From: Pseudoalteromonas rubra | Lineage (GTDB): Bacteria; Pseudomonadota; Gammaproteobacteria; Enterobacterales; Alteromonadaceae | Reading direction: 5' to 3' | DNA: 64,000 nt | Assembly (NCBI RefSeq): GCF_000238295.3 | Contig: NZ_AHCD03000020.1 | Span: 248,001-312,000, forward strand | In this document: in pieces, positions 9,457 to 17,494 of the stretch | How the letters are laid out: each line of letters opens with the position of its first letter | Position numbering within the stretch: position 1 is the stretch's first letter | Notes under the pieces: model-generated | Seen by the model: only the letters and a program-made list of their open reading frames with translations | Database searches by the model: none | What the model was told of the DNA's origin: nothing | Position numbers and translations under genes: made by a program

Positions 9457-9747
9457 TTAGTTCATACCGTACTTTTTCAGTTTCTTACGTAGTGTACCAC
9501 GGTTGATACCCAGTAAGATTGCAGCACGAGTCTGGTTACCACGTGTGTAAGTCATTACTTCTTCAAGTAGTGGTGCTTCAAGCTCAGAAAGAACCAACTC
9601 ATAAACGTCTTGTACGTCCTGACCGTTAAGCTGTTTCAGGTAGTGGTGTACAGCTTTTTTCACTGCATCGCGAAGTGGTTGCGGTTTCTCTTGTGACTGA
9701 ACATGAGCGTTAGTGATAAATGGAGAAGTCACATTTTGTTCGAACAT
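9457..9747 (-). CDS. fis: DNA-binding protein Fis
   Basis: A 96-residue nucleoid protein and factor for inversion stimulation, which bends DNA, activates rRNA promoters and takes part in growth-phase control. The C-terminal helix-turn-helix is visible as NQTRAAILLGINRGTLRKKL and ends with KKYGMN, nearly identical to E. coli Fis. The N-terminal beta-hairpin region is more variable. It lies 15 bp downstream of dusB and is translated from the same transcript, the classic arrangement in enteric and marine gammaproteobacteria. Confidence 0.98.
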   Translation of the reverse strand: MFEQNVTSPFITNAHVQSQEKPQPLRDAVKKAVHHYLKQLNGQDVQDVYELVLSELEAPLLEEVMTYTRGNQTRAAILLGINRGTLRKKLKKYGMN

Positions 9748-9762
9748 CTTTATGTCTCTTTC

Positions 9763-10734
9763 TTAGTTAGCTGCTAGTGTTTCAAAATAGTGTTCTAATG
9801 TCTCGACTTGCGCATTGGCATCATCCAGAGCATTGAATACTCGCCTAAATTGACCTTCTTGGTCATGGGCCTGCAAATACCAGGACACATGTTTGCGTGC
9901 GATGCGTACACCCATTGGCATACCGTAGAACTGATGGAGGTTTGTCAAATGCTCCATCAAAATGCTGCGCACTTCGGATAATTCCGGAGCGGCTAGCGTT
10001 TCTCCAGTACGCAAATAATGGTCAATCTCCCGAAAAATCCAGGGACGACCTTGGGCTGCTCGACCAATCATGATGGCATCTGCGCCCGTAAATTCCAGAA
10101 CCTGCTTGGCCTTTTGCGGAGAGTCAATGTCTCCATTAGCCACCACAGGAATGCCAACCGCTGCCTTGATCGCCTTGATCGTGGCGTATTCAGCATCGCC
10201 TTTATACATACATGCACGGGTACGCCCATGTACGGCCAAAGATGCAATACCATTGCGTTCGGCAATGCGGGCAATCTCAATGCCATTGCGATTTTCCGGG
10301 TCCCATCCAGTACGGATCTTTAGGGTGACAGGGACGTCGACTGCGTTGACCACGGCCTGAACTATCTCTTCCACAAGTTCCGGATATTGCAATAATGCTG
10401 AGCCTGCCAGCTTTTTATTCACTTTCTTAGCGGGGCAGCCCATATTGATATCTATGATCTGCGCGCCATTACTGACATTGAACTGCGCTGCTTGTGCCAT
10501 CAATTCAGGATCTGATCCGGCAATTTGCACGGAACGAATACCCGACTCGCCGCTGTGATCCATGCGGTTCATTGATTTATCGGTTTTCCATACCTTCGGA
10601 TTTGAAGACAACATTTCTGACACCGCCAGTCCGGCTCCTAAGCGCCGACACAATTGTCTGAAAGGCCTGTCGGTGATCCCCGCCATTGGCGCGACCATTA
10701 AGTTGTTTTCAAGTTGGTAAGGACCAATACGCAC
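9763..10734 (-). CDS. dusB: tRNA-dihydrouridine synthase B
   Basis: A 323-residue FMN-dependent enzyme that reduces specific uridines in the tRNA D-loop. Visible motifs: MVAPMAGITDRPFRQL at the N-terminus, the catalytic-cysteine region DINMGCPAKKV, TLKIRTGW, and the phosphate-binding ANGDI and GRAAQGRPWIF stretches. First gene of the dusB-fis operon. The 240-bp gap before it holds the prmA terminator and an A/T-rich stretch (about 10775-10890) where the promoter should lie. Confidence 0.97.
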   Translation of the reverse strand: MRIGPYQLENNLMVAPMAGITDRPFRQLCRRLGAGLAVSEMLSSNPKVWKTDKSMNRMDHSGESGIRSVQIAGSDPELMAQAAQFNVSNGAQIIDINMGCPAKKVNKKLAGSALLQYPELVEEIVQAVVNAVDVPVTLKIRTGWDPENRNGIEIARIAERNGIASLAVHGRTRACMYKGDAEYATIKAIKAAVGIPVVANGDIDSPQKAKQVLEFTGADAIMIGRAAQGRPWIFREIDHYLRTGETLAAPELSEVRSILMEHLTNLHQFYGMPMGVRIARKHVSWYLQAHDQEGQFRRVFNALDDANAQVETLEHYFETLAAN

Positions 10735-10927
10735 TGCTGTTCAATCCGCCTCTTTTCAAGGGGCGCTAAGTTTACGGTTTTTTTTGCAAAAATCAAAGGC
10801 TATAAATTGAACATAAGTGCTTTTTTTTTGAGCTTGACGGGTTGACTTTTTATAACAAACTGACTGAAGGCCATAATTGTTTTAAAATTAACCGTTTTTC
10901 ATTTTAAGTAGGTGGGGATGACGCTGT

Positions 10928-10965
10928 AAAAAATGCGTAAAGCCTGTTAACTAAGGGCTTTACGC
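10928..10965 (-). terminator. Terminator of prmA
   Basis: Perfect 10-bp stem GCGTAAAGCC / GGCTTTACGC with an 11-base loop; on the minus strand it is followed by ATTTTTTAC. It separates prmA from dusB-fis. Confidence 0.85.
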
Positions 10966-10976
10966 GTGATAGGGCA

Positions 10977-11849
10977 CTAACCTTTTTTTCCGCTTACTCG
11001 GGTCCATTCACCTTCCTGAGCAATGGCATCCAGCGCAAGGAAAGGGGCATAGACATCGGCAACAGATTGCGCCTGCTCTTCCAGGATCCCCGACATGGCA
11101 ATTTCACCGCCCGGTTTAAGAAAACCCAGGATCACTTCGTGAAGCTCTCTGAGAGGCTGAGCGAGGATATTTGCAACCACGATATCTGCAGAAAACTCAG
11201 GTTGGTTCTCTGGGAGGTAGACTTCCAGCTGCTCGACTACGCCATTACGGCTGGCATTATCGCGACTGGCAACCAGTGCCTGTGGATCGATATCGATGCC
11301 GATCACGCGTTCAGCACCCAGTTTGATCGCCGCGATCCCAAGGATCCCGGAGCCACAGCCAAAGTCGACGACGGTTTTGCCGCTTAAGTCTTGCTGTTCC
11401 AGCCACTTCAGGCATAGTGCGGTGGTCGCATGGGTCCCTGTGCCAAAGGCCAGTCCGGGGTCAAGCAGGACATTCACGGCGTCCGGCTCGGGTATATCGC
11501 GCCAGCTGGGGCAGATCCACAAACGCTCTCCGAATTTGATCGGGTGGAAGTTGTCCATCCACTCTCGTTCCCAATCTTTGTCTTCCAGCTGTTCCAGTTT
11601 GTACTTTAGCGGCGCATCGCTGGCCGTCTTTAAATAGTCCACAACGGCTTGCATATCATGACTTGCTTCAAACAAACCAATCACGATGGTTTGTGGCCAC
11701 AGCAGCACTTCACCGGGCTTAGGCTCGTATATGGGGTTGTTTTGTCCGTCGATATATGTGACAGATGGACAGCCGATTTCCATAAGCAAATCGCTGTAAT
11801 GGTCGGCGCTGGTTTTGTCGGCATCAATGCGGATCTGGATCCAAGCCAT
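10977..11849 (-). CDS. prmA: Ribosomal protein L11 methyltransferase
   Basis: A 290-residue SAM-dependent methyltransferase that trimethylates several amino groups of ribosomal protein L11. It has the N-terminal L11-recognition domain (start MAWIQIRI), the linker LLDPGLAFGTGTHATT, motif I VVDFGCGSGILGIAA and the substrate motif VANILAQPL. It is in the conserved position upstream of dusB-fis, but a good terminator lies between, so cotranscription is probably limited here. Confidence 0.97.
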   Translation of the reverse strand: MAWIQIRIDADKTSADHYSDLLMEIGCPSVTYIDGQNNPIYEPKPGEVLLWPQTIVIGLFEASHDMQAVVDYLKTASDAPLKYKLEQLEDKDWEREWMDNFHPIKFGERLWICPSWRDIPEPDAVNVLLDPGLAFGTGTHATTALCLKWLEQQDLSGKTVVDFGCGSGILGIAAIKLGAERVIGIDIDPQALVASRDNASRNGVVEQLEVYLPENQPEFSADIVVANILAQPLRELHEVILGFLKPGGEIAMSGILEEQAQSVADVYAPFLALDAIAQEGEWTRVSGKKG

Positions 11850-11895
11850 AGTTGTTACCTATTGATAAAGCAGGTCTTGAGACCTGTGAGTAAAC

Positions 11896-11923
11896 TAAAA
11901 AGGCCGCAAATGCGGCCTTTAAT
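11896..11923 (-). terminator. Terminator of the rpsU-yqeY-dnaG-rpoD operon
   Basis: Stem AAAGGCCGCA / TGCGGCCTTT with a 2-base spacer; the minus-strand side continues into TTTTTAG. It lies 20 bp past the rpoD stop codon. Confidence 0.87.
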
Positions 11924-11939
11924 GATTTTGAATGGGCGC

Positions 11940-13784
11940 TTAGCCTTTGACATCCAGGAAGCTCTTCAGTAAATCAGAGCGTGATGGATGACGCAGCTTT
12001 CGAAGCGCCTTGGCTTCAATCTGACGAATACGTTCACGTGTTACGTCAAACTGCTTACCAACTTCTTCCAGCGTATGGTCGGTATTCATGTCGATACCAA
12101 AACGCATGCGCAGTACTTTTGCCTCACGAGCTGTCAGGCCTGCAAGTACCTCATTGGTGGCGCCGCGCAGGCTTTCCATTGTGGCTGAATCCACCGGCGA
12201 TTCAATCGTGGTGTCTTCGATGAAATCACCCAGATGCGAATCTTCATCATCACCGATTGGGGTTTCCATGGAGATTGGCTCTTTGGCAATTTTCAGCACT
12301 TTGCGGATCTTGTCTTCTGGCATCATCATGCGCTCTGCCAGCTCTTCCGGACTCGGCTCACGACCCATTTCCTGTAGCATCTGACGCGAAATACGATTCA
12401 ACTTGTTGATCGTTTCAATCATATGTACCGGAATACGGATTGTACGTGCCTGGTCCGCAATAGAACGGGTGATTGCCTGACGGATCCACCACGTCGCATA
12501 AGTAGAGAACTTATAACCACGACGGTATTCAAACTTATCAACGGCTTTCATCAGACCAATGTTACCTTCCTGGATCAGATCCAGGAATTGCAGACCACGG
12601 TTGGTGTATTTCTTGGCAATTGAAATAACAAGACGTAAGTTGGCTTCAACCATTTCTTTTTTCGCACGACGGGCTTTCGCTTCACCAATGCTCATACGAC
12701 GGTTGATGTCTTTGATACGTTCAATGCTCAGGCCTGTGCTTTCTTCAATGGCCGTCAGCTTATTCACACAGCGCTCAATCTCAGGCTTAACTTGAGCCAG
12801 CTTAGCTGAATGTTTGTCACCTGCGGCAATTTCTGCATCGACCCAGGCCATATCGGTTTCATTGTTGGCGAAGTGCTTGATGAAGGTTTTCTTCGGCAGT
12901 TTCGCTATCTGGCAAGCTTGCTTCATGATGATACGTTCTTGTACGCGAACGCGATCCATCATATCACGCATGTTATTTACCATGCGGTCAAATTGCTTAG
13001 GTACCAGCTTGAACTTACGGAATAACTCGCCAATTTCGGCGATCGCAGCTTGTGAGTCCGGGTGCGCTCGGCCTTTTACTTCAAAACACTTACGTGCATT
13101 GTTGTACAGGGTTCTTAATTCTTCGAAGTGCTCGCGCGCAATTTCAGGATCCGGGCCAGTATCAGCGTCTTCCGAATCGTCGTCGTCTTCATCGCCATCA
13201 TCATCTTCATCGTCGAGATCTTCTTCGCTCAGCTCTGAACCGATGTGCGTTGCTGAAATGGGGGCTTCATCGTCTTCCAACGAGTCAAAAAAACCAGTTA
13301 CAATGTCGCTCAGGCGCATCTCCTCGGCTTCGTACTTGTCCCATTGCTCCAGTAAGTAAGTAATGGCTTCAGGATACTCGGCAACCGAGATCTGAACCTG
13401 ATTAATCCCTTCTTCAATGCGTTTAGCGATGAGAATTTCGCCTTCACGCGTCAGCAGTTCAACCGTGCCCATTTCACGCATATACATACGTACTGGATCT
13501 GTGGTCCTGCCGATTTCTTTTTCTACCGTTGCCAATGCGGCAGCCGCTGCTTCGGCTGCATCCTCGTCGGTCGTGGTTTCCTGCATCATCAGTTCGTCGA
13601 CATCCGGTGCAGACTCTGCTACCTGGATACCCATATCATTGATCATGCTAATGATATCTTCTACTTGATCCGAATCTATGATGTCTTGTGGAAGGTGATC
13701 GTTAACTTCTGCAAAAGTTAAGTAACCTTGCTCTTTACCTTTCTGAATCAGAAGTTTGAGTTGTGACTGAGGAGATTGATCCAT
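11940..13784 (-). CDS. rpoD: RNA polymerase primary sigma factor (sigma-70)
   Basis: A 614-residue housekeeping sigma factor. Region 1.1 begins SQLKLLIQKGKEQGYLT; a long acidic stretch of D and E lies in the nonconserved region near residues 190-210; region 2.4 contains YATWWIRQAITRSIADQART; region 4.2 contains VTRERIRQIEAKALRKL. Start MDQSPQSQLK at 13784 matches the family; the frame stays open for 43 codons upstream, overlapping the dnaG end, but that extension has no family support. It is the last gene of the macromolecular synthesis operon, and the roughly 100 bp before the start could hold an extra promoter. Confidence 0.98.
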   Translation of the reverse strand: MDQSPQSQLKLLIQKGKEQGYLTFAEVNDHLPQDIIDSDQVEDIISMINDMGIQVAESAPDVDELMMQETTTDEDAAEAAAAALATVEKEIGRTTDPVRMYMREMGTVELLTREGEILIAKRIEEGINQVQISVAEYPEAITYLLEQWDKYEAEEMRLSDIVTGFFDSLEDDEAPISATHIGSELSEEDLDDEDDDGDEDDDDSEDADTGPDPEIAREHFEELRTLYNNARKCFEVKGRAHPDSQAAIAEIGELFRKFKLVPKQFDRMVNNMRDMMDRVRVQERIIMKQACQIAKLPKKTFIKHFANNETDMAWVDAEIAAGDKHSAKLAQVKPEIERCVNKLTAIEESTGLSIERIKDINRRMSIGEAKARRAKKEMVEANLRLVISIAKKYTNRGLQFLDLIQEGNIGLMKAVDKFEYRRGYKFSTYATWWIRQAITRSIADQARTIRIPVHMIETINKLNRISRQMLQEMGREPSPEELAERMMMPEDKIRKVLKIAKEPISMETPIGDDEDSHLGDFIEDTTIESPVDSATMESLRGATNEVLAGLTAREAKVLRMRFGIDMNTDHTLEEVGKQFDVTRERIRQIEAKALRKLRHPSRSDLLKSFLDVKG

Positions 13785-13890
13785 AGAGATTATTGCTTCC
13801 ACTCTGATAAAGTTGTTACAACGGGCGTCAGCTAAAAACCACACTATTTTGGTTGACGCAGTGAATAGAACATTATAACAGCAAAAATTA

Positions 13891-15645
13891 TTATTGACCA
13901 GTTCTTCGCGCACCTAACGCTTGAGTCAGGAGCGCGCATTCCAGTCGTTCATCGCTGTTTAACCCTTCTGTTTTGTCTTTTATTAATAAGGTCTCAAGGC
14001 GCAAATTTAAACACTGATCTTCAATAAACTGAAAAGTGTTTTTAAATTCATCAATGAGTTTTTCTTCATCAATGTTATGTTGCCAGGTTGCCAGCTTTTT
14101 GAGTGCTGAATATTCAGGCGTGTCCCTAAAAGCTTCAAGGATGTGTGCCGTCGTGTAATCAGGTCGTGATAAACAGGTGGCTTGTAAGGTCAGGAACAAG
14201 CGCATACCGGGTAAGGGGAGTTCTGCCAGATCCGGTAAATGTTCGACAACAGACGCCAGACTTGGATGCTGTAGCAACAGACCAATCGCTCTGCGCATTG
14301 GCGTGACTTTAAATTTACGTTCAATGGCATGCTGTTTTCGCGGTGTCGCCAGCTTGGCACTCAGTTGCTCGCGGGTACGACCGATCAGGCGCGCTAAAGT
14401 CGTCAGCAAAGACTCCTGATAATACTCACTGGGTACTTTCTCTATTAATGGCAGCGCTTCACTGAGTAACTTGGCTTTACCGGCATCAGTCGTTAAATCA
14501 CATTGTTCTGACAGTCGGGCAAAGAGTACTTTGCCGTAGTCTTGTGCTTCAGACAGGCGCTGTTCAAATGTATCTTTACCTTCCTTTTGCACCAAGGAAT
14601 CGGGGTCTTCACCATCCGGCAGAAAGACAAAGCGCAATGACTTGCCATCCTTTAAGTTGGGCAGTGCATGCTCCAGCGCACGCCAGGCAGCATCTTTACC
14701 AGCCCTGTCACCATCATAGCAACAAATGACCTCATCTGTGTTACGAAATAAAGTCTGCATATGTTCCGCTGTGGTTGCTGTGCCCAATGCTGCTACGGCA
14801 TAGTCGATGCCATATTCAGAGAGGGCGACGACGTCCATATAGCCTTCAACGATCAGTACCTGTGCGAGCTGACGATGTGCTTGTTTAGCTTCATAAAAAC
14901 CATATAACTCAAAGCTCTTATGAAAGATCCGCGTTTCCGGTGAGTTAAGGTATTTAGGGCCCTGATCTTGTCCCATAATACGACCACCGAAGGCGATCAC
15001 TCTGCCACGCTTATCACGAATAGGGAACATCAACCGGTCTCGGAAAAAGTCGAACTGGCGACCCGGGGATTTCTCTGTCGCGAGTTTTAACTCAACCAGT
15101 TGCTGGCGTTGTGCCTGGTTACGCGCCAGGGTGCGAATAAGTTGATCCCACTCGGGCGGTGCAAAGCCAATCTGAAATTTATCGATGGTTTGCTGAGACA
15201 GGCCACGCCCAGTGACGTAGGCTTTAACCTCCGCTGATTTCTGATGTTGATTAAGCTGCTGCTGATAGTAACGCGCAGTTTGCTGCATCAGATCGTAATC
15301 GGACTTTTTCTCTTCAAAGCTTCTTTGTGGTCCGCCCAGGCCTTGTTCCCTGGGGATTTCCAGGCTGAACTGACCCGCTAATTCTTCAATGGCATCGACG
15401 AATTCGAGCTTGTCGTATTCCATTAAAAATGAAATGGCATTGCCGTTAGCACCACAGCCAAAACAATGATAAAACTGTTTATCACGAGAGACGGTGAAAG
15501 AAGGGGTTTTCTCGTTATGAAAAGGGCAACAGGCCTGATAATCTTTGCCGGCTTTTTTCAGACCAATACGGTTATCGATTAATTCAACGATGTCGGTTCT
15601 GGCCAACAGGTCGTCGATAAATTGTCTTGGGATTTTTCCTGCCAT
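13891..15645 (-). CDS. dnaG: DNA primase
   Basis: A 584-residue primase that lays RNA primers at the replication fork and interacts with DnaB. The N-terminal zinc-binding CCPFHNEK...YHCFGCG, the catalytic core with the TOPRIM motifs VEGYMD and CYDGDRAGK, and the C-terminal helicase-binding domain are all present; the length is typical. It is preceded by a terminator-like hairpin after yqeY, a position where E. coli also lowers dnaG transcription relative to rpsU. Confidence 0.98.
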   Translation of the reverse strand: MAGKIPRQFIDDLLARTDIVELIDNRIGLKKAGKDYQACCPFHNEKTPSFTVSRDKQFYHCFGCGANGNAISFLMEYDKLEFVDAIEELAGQFSLEIPREQGLGGPQRSFEEKKSDYDLMQQTARYYQQQLNQHQKSAEVKAYVTGRGLSQQTIDKFQIGFAPPEWDQLIRTLARNQAQRQQLVELKLATEKSPGRQFDFFRDRLMFPIRDKRGRVIAFGGRIMGQDQGPKYLNSPETRIFHKSFELYGFYEAKQAHRQLAQVLIVEGYMDVVALSEYGIDYAVAALGTATTAEHMQTLFRNTDEVICCYDGDRAGKDAAWRALEHALPNLKDGKSLRFVFLPDGEDPDSLVQKEGKDTFEQRLSEAQDYGKVLFARLSEQCDLTTDAGKAKLLSEALPLIEKVPSEYYQESLLTTLARLIGRTREQLSAKLATPRKQHAIERKFKVTPMRRAIGLLLQHPSLASVVEHLPDLAELPLPGMRLFLTLQATCLSRPDYTTAHILEAFRDTPEYSALKKLATWQHNIDEEKLIDEFKNTFQFIEDQCLNLRLETLLIKDKTEGLNSDERLECALLTQALGARRTGQ

Positions 15646-15668
15646 TTTTACCCTATCGCTTAGACGAA

Positions 15669-15692
15669 GAAACCGAGCGCTAGGCTCGGTTT
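15669..15692 (-). terminator. Internal terminator/attenuator between yqeY and dnaG
   Basis: Perfect 8-bp stem AACCGAGC / GCTCGGTT with a 5-base loop, in the 70-bp gap between the yqeY stop and the dnaG start. On the minus strand the trailing bases are TTTCTTCG, a weak U-tract, so partial termination is expected. E. coli has a known terminator just before dnaG in the same operon. Confidence 0.65.
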
Positions 15693-15718
15693 ACTTATAA
15701 TCATACTTGATGCGGGGC

Positions 15719-16165
15719 TTATGCGCTAAGCTTCTGTTTAATCAAACCTGAAACTTTGCCCATATCAGCACGACCTTCAGCTTTTGCTTTGATCACGCCC
15801 ATTACTTTGCCCATATCCTGCATACCAGCGGCGCCGGTGTCGGCGATTGCAGATTCGATCAAACTTGCTATTTCTTCTTCGCTCAAAGGTTGAGGTAAGA
15901 AGGACTCCAGCACGATGATCTCACCCGCTTCTACGTCCGCTAAATCTTCGCGGCCAGCGTCTTTATACTGAGTATAAGAATCGCGGCGTTGTTTTACCAG
16001 TTTCACTAAAACGGAGGTAATACCTGCGTCGTCCAGTGTGGTCTGGTTGTCGATTTCTCGTTGCTTAACTTCAGCAAGGGCAGCACGAATAGCAGTAAGA
16101 CGAGGTTTGTCTTTGGCTTTCATTGCCGCTTTTTGCGCGTCTTTTAACGTAGCTAACAGGCTCAT
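15719..16165 (-). CDS. GatB/YqeY domain protein
   Basis: A 148-residue helical protein of the YqeY family, related to the C-terminal tRNA-binding tail domain of the GatB amidotransferase subunit. It starts MSLLATLKDAQKAAMKAKDK and carries the conserved FLPQPLSEEEI segment. The molecular role is not firmly known; the genomic link to rpsU, dnaG and rpoD is common in gammaproteobacteria outside the enterics. ATG 16165 was chosen over a TTG two codons upstream. It lies 18 bp after rpsU. Confidence 0.92.
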   Translation of the reverse strand: MSLLATLKDAQKAAMKAKDKPRLTAIRAALAEVKQREIDNQTTLDDAGITSVLVKLVKQRRDSYTQYKDAGREDLADVEAGEIIVLESFLPQPLSEEEIASLIESAIADTGAAGMQDMGKVMGVIKAKAEGRADMGKVSGLIKQKLSA

Positions 16166-16183
16166 ATGCAAGACTCGCAGCGA

Positions 16184-16399
16184 TTAGTATAATTTAACGC
16201 GACGTGCGTTTTCGCGAGAAAGCTTTTTCATGTGACGCTTAACAGCAGCCGCTTTCTTACGCTTACGCTCAGCTGTTGGCTTTTCATAGTGCTCGCGACG
16301 ACGAACTTCTGAAAGGATACCTGCTTTTTCACATGAACGCTTGAAACGACGAAGTGCTACGTCAAACGGTTCGTTCTCTCTTACTTTAATTACTGGCAT
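16184..16399 (-). CDS. rpsU: 30S ribosomal protein S21
   Basis: A 71-residue basic ribosomal protein, start MPVIKVRENEPFDVALRRFKR-type, with the basic tail ending RRVKLY. S21 is needed at translation initiation in gammaproteobacteria. First gene of the rpsU-yqeY-dnaG-rpoD operon; the promoter should lie in the 228-bp gap upstream (16400-16627), where I see A/T-rich sequence but no clear extra element. Confidence 0.98.
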   Translation of the reverse strand: MPVIKVRENEPFDVALRRFKRSCEKAGILSEVRRREHYEKPTAERKRKKAAAVKRHMKKLSRENARRVKLY

Positions 16400-16627
16400 T
16401 AAAAATTCACCTACCTAATTAGTGAGCTTTGCTCTAACCGACCAAAAAACGGTCAATTGGTTCAAAAATGGTGCGGTATTGTAAGCCGAAGCATCACCGC
16501 ATGTAAAGACCAAATTATAGTTAAAATTGCGGCAACTGTCATGCCACAGGCCTGAAGCCACGGTCAACGTGAGCATTTATACTAAACTGTCCATTAATTC
16601 AGCAAGTTAGTGTAAATGCGGGATTGG

Positions 16628-17206
16628 TTAAGTGCGCTGGTAGAGACGGCAACAAACCTGTCCGGCTTGTTTTTCTTTCAAAATTGTCCAGTTCTCGGGA
16701 AATGTGGGCGTACTCTCGCGTTCAAATTCGACATAAATGAGGGCATCTTCACTTAGCCACTGATTGGCCTCCAGCAAAGCACAGCAGGATTGCACCATGT
16801 CGCGCCTGAATGGTGGGTCAACAAATACCAGGTCAAACGGTTGTGCTGCCGGGGTCGCCAGTTTATTCAGGCTATCGCCTTGTTCGACCCGGGCATTGTC
16901 AACCTTGAGCGTATCGGCGTTTTGTTGCAGCTGTTGTGCAACCTGCTTATCAAATTCGAAGAAGGTGGCGCTGTGCGCAAACCGTGACAAAGCCTCAAAG
17001 CCCAGGCTACCAGAGCCCGCAAAACAGTCGAGTACTTTGGCATCTCTGACATCCTGCATCAGCCAGTTAAACACGGTTTCTTTGACTCGGTCGGTGGTTG
17101 GTCTGAGTCCTTCAACGTCTTTAACGGGCAGTTTTCTGCCTCGAAATCGCCCACTGATCAATCGGATATGCCCTGACACCGGCTTTTTTGACTGCTGCTT
17201 TCTCAT
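16628..17206 (-). CDS. rsmD: 16S rRNA (guanine-966-N2)-methyltransferase
   Basis: A 192-residue SAM-dependent RNA methyltransferase. It shows the N-terminal RNA-binding stretch RLISGRFRGRKLPV, the LRPTTDRVKETVFNWL motif, motif I VLDCFAGSGSLGFEAL and the catalytic DPPF. It methylates G966 of 16S rRNA in assembled small subunits. It is divergent from ftsY with 288 bp between the starts, the usual arrangement in gammaproteobacteria. Confidence 0.97.
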   Translation of the reverse strand: MRKQQSKKPVSGHIRLISGRFRGRKLPVKDVEGLRPTTDRVKETVFNWLMQDVRDAKVLDCFAGSGSLGFEALSRFAHSATFFEFDKQVAQQLQQNADTLKVDNARVEQGDSLNKLATPAAQPFDLVFVDPPFRRDMVQSCCALLEANQWLSEDALIYVEFERESTPTFPENWTILKEKQAGQVCCRLYQRT

Positions 17207-17494
17207 TTTTTACCAACTACGCGCAAAAGATAGCGGTCAGTATACCGCATCGGGGGAGGTGGATAGCAAGGTTTATTGTGACGCAGTGTGTTTATCAGGC
17301 AGATATCACTAAGCTGTGATTTTTCATCCTATTGGAACATGTTACACTGTCGCTCCAGTAATGATAGAGCTTGTTATCAGCCATTTGCATGGCCTGTCAG
17401 GTTTTCCTACAGAGCGCGGCCAGTGCATTTGGAGTATCTGCGCAAACAAGTTCTCACTAATTTGATTGCACACTAAAACGGTATTTAGCGAGTT

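Noticed and set aside
12814..13359. 181-codon plus-strand serine-rich open frame opposite rpoD
   Set aside because: Caused by the acidic D/E-rich region of sigma-70 read in reverse; no supporting signals.
13785..13913. 43-codon N-terminal extension of rpoD
   Set aside because: Overlaps the end of dnaG and lacks similarity to sigma-70; the start at MDQSPQSQLK has a ribosome binding site.
16764..17312. 182-codon plus-strand frame opposite rsmD
   Set aside because: Covers the conserved methyltransferase motifs of rsmD on the other strand; no ribosome binding site.
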